A stretch of 21,088 bases of DNA from Limnoraphis robusta CS-951 (GTDB lineage Bacteria > Cyanobacteriota > Cyanobacteriia > Cyanobacteriales > Microcoleaceae). The translations under genes were made by a program, and so were the position numbers. Of this stretch, positions 14,952 to 21,088 are shown in pieces. The DNA lies in contig NZ_LATL02000196.1 in the NCBI RefSeq assembly GCF_000972705.2, forward strand, positions 1 to 21,088, read 5' to 3'. The stretch's first letter is position 1. The number at the start of each line of letters is the position of its first letter. The notes below the pieces were generated by a model, which had not been told where the DNA came from, made no database searches, and saw only the letters and a list, made by a program, of their open reading frames with translations.

Positions 14952-15785
14952 CTACTCGCGTCGATCCGGTAAAATTGCTCCTCGAATGTCTGCATCTCGT
15001 AAGTTCGCTCGATCAAGACGAGTATCGAGCAGTACCGCTTCCATCAGATTAGCACCGCTCAGGTTTGACCAACTCAGTTTTGTGCGGTAGAGTCGCGCTC
15101 GGCTGAGGTTAGCGCCTCGCAGGGTTGTCCAACTCACATTAGCGGCTCGTAAATTGACACCACTCAAGTTCGCTTCACTCAAATCAGCCCCAATCATTGT
15201 AACTCGACTCATATCGGCTTCACTGAAGTTGGCACCAATTAATAATGCACCACTGAGGATAGCATTAATCAGGTTTGCTTTTTCTAAGATAGACTCTCGG
15301 AGAATGACATTAGTCAGATTTGCTCCTTCTAGAATAGCACCCGTCAGGTTTGCTTTCATTAAATTAGTGCGAATCAGGGTAGCATTAGTGAGATTCGCTT
15401 TGACAAAATTCGCTTCGGCTAAATTGGCTTCAGTCAGGTTAGCATCGGTGAGATTGGCTTGAGCGAGACTGACTAATTTAGACGATGAACCTCGAAGATT
15501 TGATCCCATCAGGTTAGCGCGATCAAATTTAGCTTCAGTTAGGTTAGCGCCAATTAAGTTAGCTTCCATTAAGTTGGCGTCGCTGAGATCAACGCCCATC
15601 AGTTTGGCTTCGCGAAAATTAACTTGGGTGAGGTTAGCATTAATGAAGTTTGTATCTTGCAAGTTCGCTCGTACTAAAACCGCTTCACTGAGATCGACGC
15701 CTCCTAAATCTACTCCAATCAGGTTAACGGCTCGAAACATCCGTTCACCTGCTTCATATCGCTCCAAAAGTTCATCAACTTGCAT
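14952..15785 (-). CDS. Pentapeptide-repeat protein B
   Basis: A 277-residue paralogue of the adjacent pentapeptide protein. The cap DELLERYEAGERMFRAVNLIG matches that of protein A (pattern ELLxRYxxGERxFRxxNLIG). About 50 A(N/D)LXX units follow, with one irregular spot (GSSSKLVSLAQ, near residue 100) that probably makes a loop or kink in the beta-helix. It ends with ADIRGAILPDRRE. The ATG has GAGGT about 8 nt upstream. Both genes point the same way, with 83 bp between them, and are probably a tandem duplication. The plus-strand frames inside are mirror products of the repeat and are not genes. Confidence 0.93.
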   Translation of the reverse strand: MQVDELLERYEAGERMFRAVNLIGVDLGGVDLSEAVLVRANLQDTNFINANLTQVNFREAKLMGVDLSDANLMEANLIGANLTEAKFDRANLMGSNLRGSSSKLVSLAQANLTDANLTEANLAEANFVKANLTNATLIRTNLMKANLTGAILEGANLTNVILRESILEKANLINAILSGALLIGANFSEADMSRVTMIGADLSEANLSGVNLRAANVSWTTLRGANLSRARLYRTKLSWSNLSGANLMEAVLLDTRLDRANLRDADIRGAILPDRRE

Positions 15786-16127
15786 ATAATTTACCTCAAC
15801 TAATTTTTGATTAACTCTTCTGATTCACGCTGTAGCTTTCATCTTTCCAAATTCAATGGAAGACTCAGCGTCAAAACACTGCCATCTTAACTCTCAGATT
15901 GGCATAGTTTCTCACCTGTGCCTTCACAACCTCAACTTAGGGATGAGAAATCCCCACACTCTGCGACAATAGATACAACAGAGAAAGGAAACTGGGTAAT
16001 GGTAGAGACGCGATATACCACCTCTACAACCCGATGGGCAGATCGTCGCAACAGTCTAAAAGATGGAAGAATCTAACTGACTTGCAACAGACCACCATAC
16101 CATTAAACTTTGAGACAGGAGAGACTC
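15786..16127. other. Divergent intergenic region upstream of ilvD
   Basis: About 340 bp between pentapeptide gene B and ilvD. GTAGAG (16002) and CTCTAC (16022) form a short inverted repeat around GACGCGATATACCAC, resembling degraded cyanobacterial GTAGAGACGCG repeats. A weak TTGCAA-16-TAAACT (16082-16109) could be an ilvD promoter. No RNA leader was recognised. Confidence 0.4.
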
Positions 16128-17810
16128 ATGTCAGATAACTTCAGAAGTCAAGCCATCACCCAAGGCTCGAAACGCACGCCGAACCGGGCGATGTTACGGG
16201 CTGTGGGGTTTGGGGATGAAGACTTTGATAAGCCGATTGTCGGCATTGCCAATGGTTACAGTACGATTACTCCCTGTAACGTTGGATTGAATGATTTGGC
16301 GTTAAGGGCGGAAGCCGCTTTAAAACAGGCGGGGGCGATGCCCCAAATGTTTGGGACAATTACCGTTAGTGATGGGATCGCGATGGGAACCGAAGGGATG
16401 AAATATTCTCTGGTTTCCCGGGAAGTGATTGCAGATGCCATTGAAACGGCTTGTAACGGCCAAAGTATGGATGGGGTTCTGGCGATTGGCGGCTGTGATA
16501 AAAATATGCCAGGGGCGATGATTGCGATCGCTCGCATGAATATTCCGGCGATTTTTGTCTATGGCGGTACGATTAAACCGGGGAATTTAGACGGTTGTGA
16601 TTTAACTGTTGTCAGTGCGTTTGAAGCTGTTGGTGAACACAGCGCTGGGAAAATTAACGATGATCGTTTGCTGCAAGTCGAACGCAAGGCTTGTCCGGGT
16701 TCGGGTTCCTGTGGGGGAATGTTCACCGCAAATACCATGTCTTCCGCCTTTGAAGCGATGGGAATGAGTCTGATGTATTCCTCGACGATGGCGGCAGAAG
16801 ATGCGGAAAAAGCCGACAGTACGGAAAAATCTGGCTTTGTCTTGCGCGAAGCGATTCATCAACGCATCTTACCCCGGCAAATTCTCACCCGCAAGGCGTT
16901 TGAAAATGGGATCGCGGTGATTATGGCGGTTGGCGGTTCGACGAACTCTGTCCTGCATTTATTAGCGATCGCTCATGCGGCAGGTGTGGAACTGACAATT
17001 GATGATTTTGAAACGATTCGGGGTCGGGTTCCGGTCTTATGTGATCTTAAACCCAGTGGGCGATTTGTTACCACAGATTTTCATAAAGCGGGGGGCGTTC
17101 CGGTGATTATGAAAATGTTGCTTGAACAGGGTTTAATTCATGGTGATGCTTTAACCATTACCGGAAAAACGGTTGCGGAACAGTTAGCTGATATTCCGTC
17201 TCAACCGTCCCCAGATCAACAGGTAATTCGACCCTGGGATAATCCCCTCTATAAGCAAGGACATTTAGCCATTCTCAAGGGAAATCTCGCCCCAGAAGGC
17301 AGTGTTGCTAAAATTACAGGCGTGAAAAAACCGCAAATGACTGGCCCTGCACGGGTGTTTGACTCGGAAGAAGAATGTTTAGAACGGATTTTAGCGGGTG
17401 AAATTCACGCCGGAGATGTTCTGGTTGTCCGCTATGAAGGCCCGAAAGGTGGCCCCGGAATGCGGGAAATGTTGGCGCCGACTTCTGCGATTATTGGGGC
17501 GGGGTTAGGCGATGCTGTGGGTTTGATTACTGATGGACGGTTTTCGGGTGGTACCTATGGCTTAGTGGTCGGTCATGTCGCCCCAGAAGCGGCCGTTGGC
17601 GGTACAATTGCCTTGGTTCAAGAAGGCGATAGTATTACCATTGATGCTTCACAACGGTTATTGCAGTTGAATATTTCGGATCAGGAGTTAGAAGAACGTC
17701 GTCAAAAATGGCAACCGCCTCAACCTCGTTACTCGAAAGGGGTTTTAGCGAAATACGCGAAGTTGGTGTCTTCGAGTAGTGTTGGGGCAGTGACGGATTT
17801 AGACTGTTAG
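16128..17810 (+). CDS. ilvD: Dihydroxy-acid dehydratase
   Basis: A 560-residue IlvD that dehydrates 2,3-dihydroxy-3-methyl acids to 2-keto acids in isoleucine and valine (and hence leucine and pantothenate) synthesis. Iron-sulfur ligand cysteines are C50 ([10 protein letters not shown]), C123 (GGCDKNMPG) and C195 ([14 protein letters not shown]), the three-Cys pattern of [2Fe-2S] enzymes. The Mg/substrate region [20 protein letters not shown] and the conserved [10 protein letters not shown] are intact, so the protein is full length. The frame opens at TTG 16110, but ATG 16128 is chosen: ACAGGAGA lies just upstream and [13 protein letters not shown] is the usual N-terminus. It is a single gene followed by a terminator. 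Confidence 0.97.
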   Translation: MSDNFRSQAITQGSKRTPNRAMLRAVGFGDEDFDKPIVGIANGYSTITPCNVGLNDLALRAEAALKQAGAMPQMFGTITVSDGIAMGTEGMKYSLVSREVIADAIETACNGQSMDGVLAIGGCDKNMPGAMIAIARMNIPAIFVYGGTIKPGNLDGCDLTVVSAFEAVGEHSAGKINDDRLLQVERKACPGSGSCGGMFTANTMSSAFEAMGMSLMYSSTMAAEDAEKADSTEKSGFVLREAIHQRILPRQILTRKAFENGIAVIMAVGGSTNSVLHLLAIAHAAGVELTIDDFETIRGRVPVLCDLKPSGRFVTTDFHKAGGVPVIMKMLLEQGLIHGDALTITGKTVAEQLADIPSQPSPDQQVIRPWDNPLYKQGHLAILKGNLAPEGSVAKITGVKKPQMTGPARVFDSEEECLERILAGEIHAGDVLVVRYEGPKGGPGMREMLAPTSAIIGAGLGDAVGLITDGRFSGGTYGLVVGHVAPEAAVGGTIALVQEGDSITIDASQRLLQLNISDQELEERRQKWQPPQPRYSKGVLAKYAKLVSSSSVGAVTDLDC

Positions 17811-17850
17811 TTAATGTTTAGGGTGCTTTGAGATTTCTCTGTGATCAACG

Positions 17851-17877
17851 ACCCCATCCGTTTATGGCTGGGGTTTC
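17851..17877 (+). terminator. Rho-independent terminator after ilvD
   Basis: ACCCCATCC-GTTTAT-GGCTGGGGT forms a stem of eight pairs with one mismatch, followed by TTTCTTC, 41 bp past the ilvD stop. Confidence 0.65.
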
Positions 17878-17924
17878 TTCTGGTGCCTATTGCCTTGTTA
17901 GAAAAACTGAATTTGATTAACTTT

Positions 17925-18029
17925 TATAGCGCTACGCGCTAGGGAACAGGGAACAGGGAACAGGGAACAGTAGACTGTTAAAGGGTTCCAGGATTTATAA
18001 ATGTCCTAACCTGAATGCGTAGTGCTATA
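17925..18029. mobile_element. MITE copy 2 with internal GGGAACA repeats
   Basis: A 101-bp core (17927-18027) has the same ends as the copy at 5991, TAGCGCTACGCGCTAGG and GTCCTAACC..AATGCGTAGTGCTA, flanked by TA on each side. The interior differs from copy 1: after the left end it carries four 7-bp GGGAACA-type units, where copy 1 has GGCAAAA-like units. It is non-coding. Confidence 0.82.
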
Positions 18030-18229
18030 TAATATTTTGTCGAAGGCTCAACCTTTTGATTAATAATATAGCAGAAATCAGGAGACACCGAGACAGGAGA
18101 CAGAATTGAAACCTTTATCATCAAAGGATTTGACAGAAAAACAGTGTCCTAATCAACTCTTTCTCTGCTATAGCACAATATTCAACTTTGAGTGAAAGTA
18201 TAGTTAGTCTTTTCACCTCTCAAAATACA
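18030..18229. other. Upstream region of the symporter operon
   Basis: About 200 bp. It contains a short degenerate GGAGACA repeat (18080-18102, GGAGACACCGAGACAGGAGA and following) and a TTGACA at 18130 without a convincing -10 box at the right distance. No gene was seen. Confidence 0.35.
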
Positions 18230-18499
18230 ATGAATCCCAACTCTCAAGAACGGCATCAAGCCTACTGGCGTGCCAATATCAAATTAATTATCACTCTCCT
18301 GATTATTTGGGCATTTGTTTCTTTAGGATGCGGAATTATTCTGGTTCCTGTCTTGAATAATATTTCTCTCGGTAACGTCCCGTTAGGCTTTTGGTTTGCC
18401 CAACAAGGATCAATTTATGTGTTCGTTATTCTGATTTTTGTCTATGCCCATCAGATGGATAAACTGGATCGCAAATACGATATTAAACGGAGAGATTAA
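18230..18499 (+). CDS. DUF4212 small subunit of a sodium/solute symporter
   Basis: An 89-residue membrane protein of the DUF4212 family, which is regularly encoded directly before VC_2705-type sodium/solute symporters. It has two hydrophobic helices (LIITLLIIWAFVSLGCGIIL, about 18-38, and SIYVFVILIFVYAHQM, about 59-75), a conserved AYWRANI entry and a basic C-terminus (DRKYDIKRRD). The frame extends upstream to TTG 18188, but ATG 18230 gives the family-like start MNPNSQERHQAYW, so that start is used; its ribosome site is weak. The symporter gene begins 3 nt after its stop, so the two are cotranscribed and probably form one transporter. Confidence 0.85.
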   Translation: MNPNSQERHQAYWRANIKLIITLLIIWAFVSLGCGIILVPVLNNISLGNVPLGFWFAQQGSIYVFVILIFVYAHQMDKLDRKYDIKRRD

Positions 18500-18502
18500 A
18501 TC

Positions 18503-20194
18503 ATGTCAGTAGAAGTTTGGACGACTATTTTAGTGTTGATCTCGTTTATTCTCTATCTCTATATTGGTTGGAGTTCGAGAGTTCGAGATAGTAAAGGATT
18601 TTATGTGGCTGGACAAGGCATTCCTGCCCTCGCTAATGGTGCCGCGACTGCGGCGGATTGGATGTCTGCGGCTTCGTTTATTTCGATGGCGGGATTAATC
18701 TCTTTTTTGGGATACGATGGTTCCATTTATTTGATGGGATGGACGGGCGGTTATGTGTTGTTAGCGTTGCTTTTGGCGCCTTATTTACGCAAGTTTGGTA
18801 AGTACACGGTTCCTGATTTTGTGGGCGATCGCTATTATTCAAATATAGCTCGTTTAGTGGCGGTTTTTGCGGCAATTTTTGTCTCTTTAACCTACGTCGC
18901 TGGACAAATGCGAGGGGTGGGAATTGTCTTTAGTCGTTTCCTCCAAGTTAACATCGAAACAGGTGTTGTGATTGGCATGGTGATTGTGGGATTTTTTGCC
19001 GTTTTAGGGGGCATGAAAGGCATCACTTGGACACAAGTTGCTCAATATTGTGTGTTAATTTTTGCCTTTTTAATTCCCGCAATCGCTATTTCCCTACTGC
19101 TAACTGGAAATCCGATTCCACAACTCAGTTTACCTTTTAGTGATATTCTCCCCAAACTGAATCAAATTCAAACGGATTTAGGGTTTCAAGAATATACCCA
19201 ACCGTTTGTGAATAAATCTATGTTAGATGTGCTGTTTATCACCATTGCTTTAATGGTCGGAACAGCAGGTTTACCTCATGTTATCGTTCGGTTTTATACG
19301 GTTCCTGATGTTCGTGCGGCTCGATATTCTGCGGGTTGGGCGTTGTTGTTTATTGCTCTATTATACACGACTGCACCTGCACTCGCTGCTTTCGCTCGTT
19401 ACAACTTAATTAGCACGTTACATGACAAACCCATTGAACAAGTTCGTCAGTTAGATTGGGTGAATAAATGGGAAAAAACCAAACTTTTAGAGTTTGAAGA
19501 TCAGAACAACGACGGACGCTTTCAACTCACTCCTGATCCTGAAACTAACGAAATCAAAATTGACCGTGATATTATCGTTCTTTCGACTCCAGAAGTCGCA
19601 AAATTAGCCCCTTGGGTTGTGGCATTAGTAGCAGCAGGAGGACTGGCTGCGGCTTTATCAACGGCTTCCGGTTTATTACTTGTTATTTCGAGTTCAGTCG
19701 CTCACGATGTTTATTATCGCATGATTAACCCCGGAGCATCAGAATCTTTGCGGGTAATGGTAGGCCGAATTATGGTAGGTTTTGCGATCGCCATTGCAGG
19801 TTATTTTGGGATTAATCCCCCAGGATTTGTTGCGGAAGTTGTGGCGTTTGCATTTGGGTTAGCGGCTGCAAGTTTCTTCCCTGTGATTATTCTCGGAGTG
19901 TTCGATAAACGCACCAACCGAGAAGGCGCAATTGCGGGAATGATTGTCGGTTTAGCCTTCACGATGTATTATATTCTTGGGGTGAAATTCTACAATATGG
20001 AACCTTGGTTTTTTGGGGTTTCGCCTGAGGGAATTGGTACGTTAGGGATGATGCTTAACTTGATTGTTACGTTTGGGGTTTCTCGCGTTACTCCACCACC
20101 ACCTGAGTCGGTTCAACGGTTGGTTGAGGAGTTAAGAAGTCCTGGTGATGAACCGCCGGCCATTGAAGAAGTCGGAGAAGACTATTTGGATTAG
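18503..20194 (+). CDS. VC_2705-family sodium/solute symporter (ActP-like)
   Basis: A 563-residue sodium:solute symporter with about 13 membrane helices, related to the acetate permease ActP. Typical segments are GFYVAGQGIPALANGAATAADWMSAASF (about 32-59), TYVAGQMRGVGIVFSRF and GTAGLPHVIVRFYTV. Near residue 333 a soluble loop carries DQNNDGRF (D333, N335, D337, G338), an EF-hand-like calcium-loop pattern, before helix PWVVALVAAGGLAAALSTAS. The ATG has GGAGAG upstream and lies 3 nt after the DUF4212 gene. The substrate is probably a small organic acid such as acetate, but this is inference from family. Confidence 0.92.
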   Translation: MSVEVWTTILVLISFILYLYIGWSSRVRDSKGFYVAGQGIPALANGAATAADWMSAASFISMAGLISFLGYDGSIYLMGWTGGYVLLALLLAPYLRKFGKYTVPDFVGDRYYSNIARLVAVFAAIFVSLTYVAGQMRGVGIVFSRFLQVNIETGVVIGMVIVGFFAVLGGMKGITWTQVAQYCVLIFAFLIPAIAISLLLTGNPIPQLSLPFSDILPKLNQIQTDLGFQEYTQPFVNKSMLDVLFITIALMVGTAGLPHVIVRFYTVPDVRAARYSAGWALLFIALLYTTAPALAAFARYNLISTLHDKPIEQVRQLDWVNKWEKTKLLEFEDQNNDGRFQLTPDPETNEIKIDRDIIVLSTPEVAKLAPWVVALVAAGGLAAALSTASGLLLVISSSVAHDVYYRMINPGASESLRVMVGRIMVGFAIAIAGYFGINPPGFVAEVVAFAFGLAAASFFPVIILGVFDKRTNREGAIAGMIVGLAFTMYYILGVKFYNMEPWFFGVSPEGIGTLGMMLNLIVTFGVSRVTPPPPESVQRLVEELRSPGDEPPAIEEVGEDYLD

Positions 20195-20201
20195 ATAACT
20201 T

Positions 20202-20224
20202 AGGGCGCTGAATGCCCGCGCCCT
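20202..20224 (+). terminator. GC-rich hairpin after the symporter operon
   Basis: AGGGCGC-TGAATGCCC-GCGCCCT is a perfect 7-bp stem with a 9-nt loop, 7 bp after the symporter stop. It lacks a T-tract, so it may be a transcript-end stabiliser or a dispersed GC hairpin repeat rather than a classical terminator. Confidence 0.5.
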
Positions 20225-20280
20225 TACAAAGTTGACAATCAATGCTACTTTAAAAGGTAGACCCGATCAACAATTTTATT

Positions 20281-20535
20281 ATGAGCATTCAGATTCAGAT
20301 CGATCTTCCTGAAAGTGCTTTCTCAGCCCTGCGAATTAGCCCCCAAGAGTTTGCTCAGGAAATGCGTTTAGCTGCGGTTGTAAAATGGTATGAACTGGGG
20401 AAAATTTCTCAGTCAAAGGCGTCAGAGATCGCAGGTATAAGTCGTTATGAATTTCTCACCGCTCTTTCCCGTTATGATGTCTCTCCATTTCAAGTCACCC
20501 CTGATGAACTGGCTGAGGAATTAACCCGTGACTAG
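20281..20535 (+). CDS. UPF0175-family antitoxin-like protein
   Basis: An 84-residue protein of the UPF0175 family, whose members are commonly encoded directly before DUF3368 PIN-like toxin genes and are taken as their antitoxins. The core VVKWYELGKISQSKASEIAG followed by ISRYEFLTALSRYDVSPF is a helix-turn-helix-like segment typical of the family. Length is normal. The ATG has no clear Shine-Dalgarno. Its last 8 nt overlap the start of a truncated PIN frame, so this is an antitoxin whose toxin partner is broken. Confidence 0.85.
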   Translation: MSIQIQIDLPESAFSALRISPQEFAQEMRLAAVVKWYELGKISQSKASEIAGISRYEFLTALSRYDVSPFQVTPDELAEELTRD

Positions 20536-20632
20536 AAAATGGGTGATTAATGCTTCCCCTCTAATTGTTTTAGCAAAAATTTCTCAGCTAAACTGCCAGG
20601 AGCCGTCCGGCATAATTTCTAATTTGCCGTGA
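20528..20632 (+). pseudogene. Truncated DUF3368 PIN-domain toxin
   Basis: From GTG 20528, overlapping the antitoxin stop, the frame reads VTRKWVINASPLIVLAKISQLN. This is the opening strand and helix of a DUF3368/PIN toxin, including the first metal-site region INASPLIVLAK. Similarity ends near 20594; the frame then continues with unrelated residues and stops at 20632 after 34 codons, whereas such toxins are usually about 150 residues. The rest is missing, with an IS200-type tnpA downstream. The remnant lacks most of the PIN active site and is unlikely to be a working toxin. Confidence 0.72.
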
Positions 20633-20657
20633 CGAGGAATGGCAGACAGGATCTCTA
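20590..20657 (-). other. Short coding-like remnant or IS end between the toxin stub and tnpA
   Basis: The minus strand here reads LIEILSAIPRHGKLEIMPDG then SWQFS and stop (20587), a protein-like peptide with no start of its own that overlaps the 3' end of tnpA in another frame. It may be the C-terminal scrap of another gene or simply the right end of the IS. I do not recognise it. Confidence 0.25.
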
Positions 20658-21077
20658 TCAATGCACAGGAACTTCCTGTCCTTCGATGTATTTTCTCAAC
20701 ACATCAACAGTAACTCCACCACATGAAGCAATGAAGTAAGATCCATTCCATAATACTGCTTTTCCTCGGTAAGTCTGATTTAATTCTTGTTCAAACTCTT
20801 TACGAATTAATCGACTCGTAACCGTTTTTAAGTTGTTAATAAACTTGCACAAATCTAACTGCGGGTAGTAAGAAAAAAGCAAGTGGATGTGGTTGTCCTC
20901 GCCAACGAATTCAATAACGAGGACGTTCCATTTTGAACAGAGATTATGTATATGGTCTTTAAGTCGTTCAAGCATAGGTCTAGTTAACACCTTTCTTCTA
21001 TATTTGGTTGTAAGCACCAAGTGAGCTTGCAAGCTTGAAACAGCACGTCCGGTTGACTTATAAGATTTTGTAGTCAC
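20658..21077 (-). CDS. tnpA: IS200/IS605-family TnpA (Y1 HUH transposase)
   Basis: A 139-residue transposase that moves single-stranded IS ends using one tyrosine. The HUH motif is EDNHIHLL (H63, H65) and the catalytic tyrosine is Y130 in VLRKYIEGQ. The N-terminal strand SLQAHLVLTTKYRRKVL is family-typical and the length is normal. The start used is GTG 21077; the frame remains open to the window edge, so an earlier start cannot be excluded. The left end of the element lies outside the window. It follows the truncated PIN toxin and probably explains its loss. It could in principle act on the tnpA-less IscB element, but shared ends are not demonstrated. Confidence 0.93.
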   Translation of the reverse strand: MTTKSYKSTGRAVSSLQAHLVLTTKYRRKVLTRPMLERLKDHIHNLCSKWNVLVIEFVGEDNHIHLLFSYYPQLDLCKFINNLKTVTSRLIRKEFEQELNQTYRGKAVLWNGSYFIASCGGVTVDVLRKYIEGQEVPVH

Positions 21078-21088
21078 AACACTAAATG

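Noticed and set aside
15154..15789. Plus-strand frames opposite the pentapeptide genes
   Set aside because: Antisense of A(N/D)LXX codons gives low-complexity Arg/Leu/Ala peptides with no ribosome sites; the minus-strand genes have good starts and family signatures.
16256..16862. Minus-strand frames inside ilvD
   Set aside because: IlvD is complete and conserved on the plus strand; the antisense frames have no independent support.

Overview
The window is cyanobacterial chromosome. About a dozen copies of the HIP1 octamer GCGATCGC are scattered through it (for example at 3721, 7183, 7980, 12603, 16524, 16965 and 18825). It also carries a CpcS/CpeS-type bilin lyase gene, two pentapeptide-repeat genes and heptanucleotide tandem repeats. 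The repeat load points to a filamentous, non-picoplanktonic cyanobacterium (Oscillatoriales-like), but genus cannot be fixed from the sequence alone.

Layout. 1-287: a 69-bp tandem repeat array that abuts the stop codon of a minus-strand pair, a bilin lyase and a Tat-type solute-binding protein (288-1936). 1937-2789: an AT-rich non-coding stretch with small palindromes. 2790-4328: a small coiled-coil protein gene converging on cobT. 4345-5930: an IS200/IS605-type IscB element lying directly upstream of cobT on the same strand. Its iscB is complete except for one frameshift inside the HNH domain, and the region 5' of iscB looks like an omega-RNA locus. 5966-6342: two heptamer/14-mer arrays, the first split by a MITE. 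6345-7839: a DUF2232 membrane protein and a Crp/Fnr regulator (minus). 7967-11145: a plus-strand pair encoding a coiled-coil protein and an actin/Hsp70-fold ATPase. 11482-12824: a sugar-phosphate transferase and pgsA. 12922-15785: an RNase D-like exonuclease and two paralogous pentapeptide-repeat proteins (minus). 16128-17810: ilvD. 17925-18029: a second MITE copy. 18230-20194: a two-gene sodium/solute symporter. 20281-21077: a UPF0175 antitoxin gene, a truncated PIN-toxin start, and an IS200-type tnpA running towards the window end.

Most genes are housekeeping or standard accessory functions (cobamide assembly, phosphatidylglycerol synthesis, branched-chain amino acids, polysaccharide priming, acetate-type transport). 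The points of most interest are the mobile and repeat layers: the IscB/omega-RNA element and its frameshift; the MITE whose removal with one TA restores a perfect heptamer register; repeat families that sit exactly on stop codons; and the uncharacterised coiled-coil/ASKHA ATPase operon. No CRISPR array, rRNA or tRNA was recognised.
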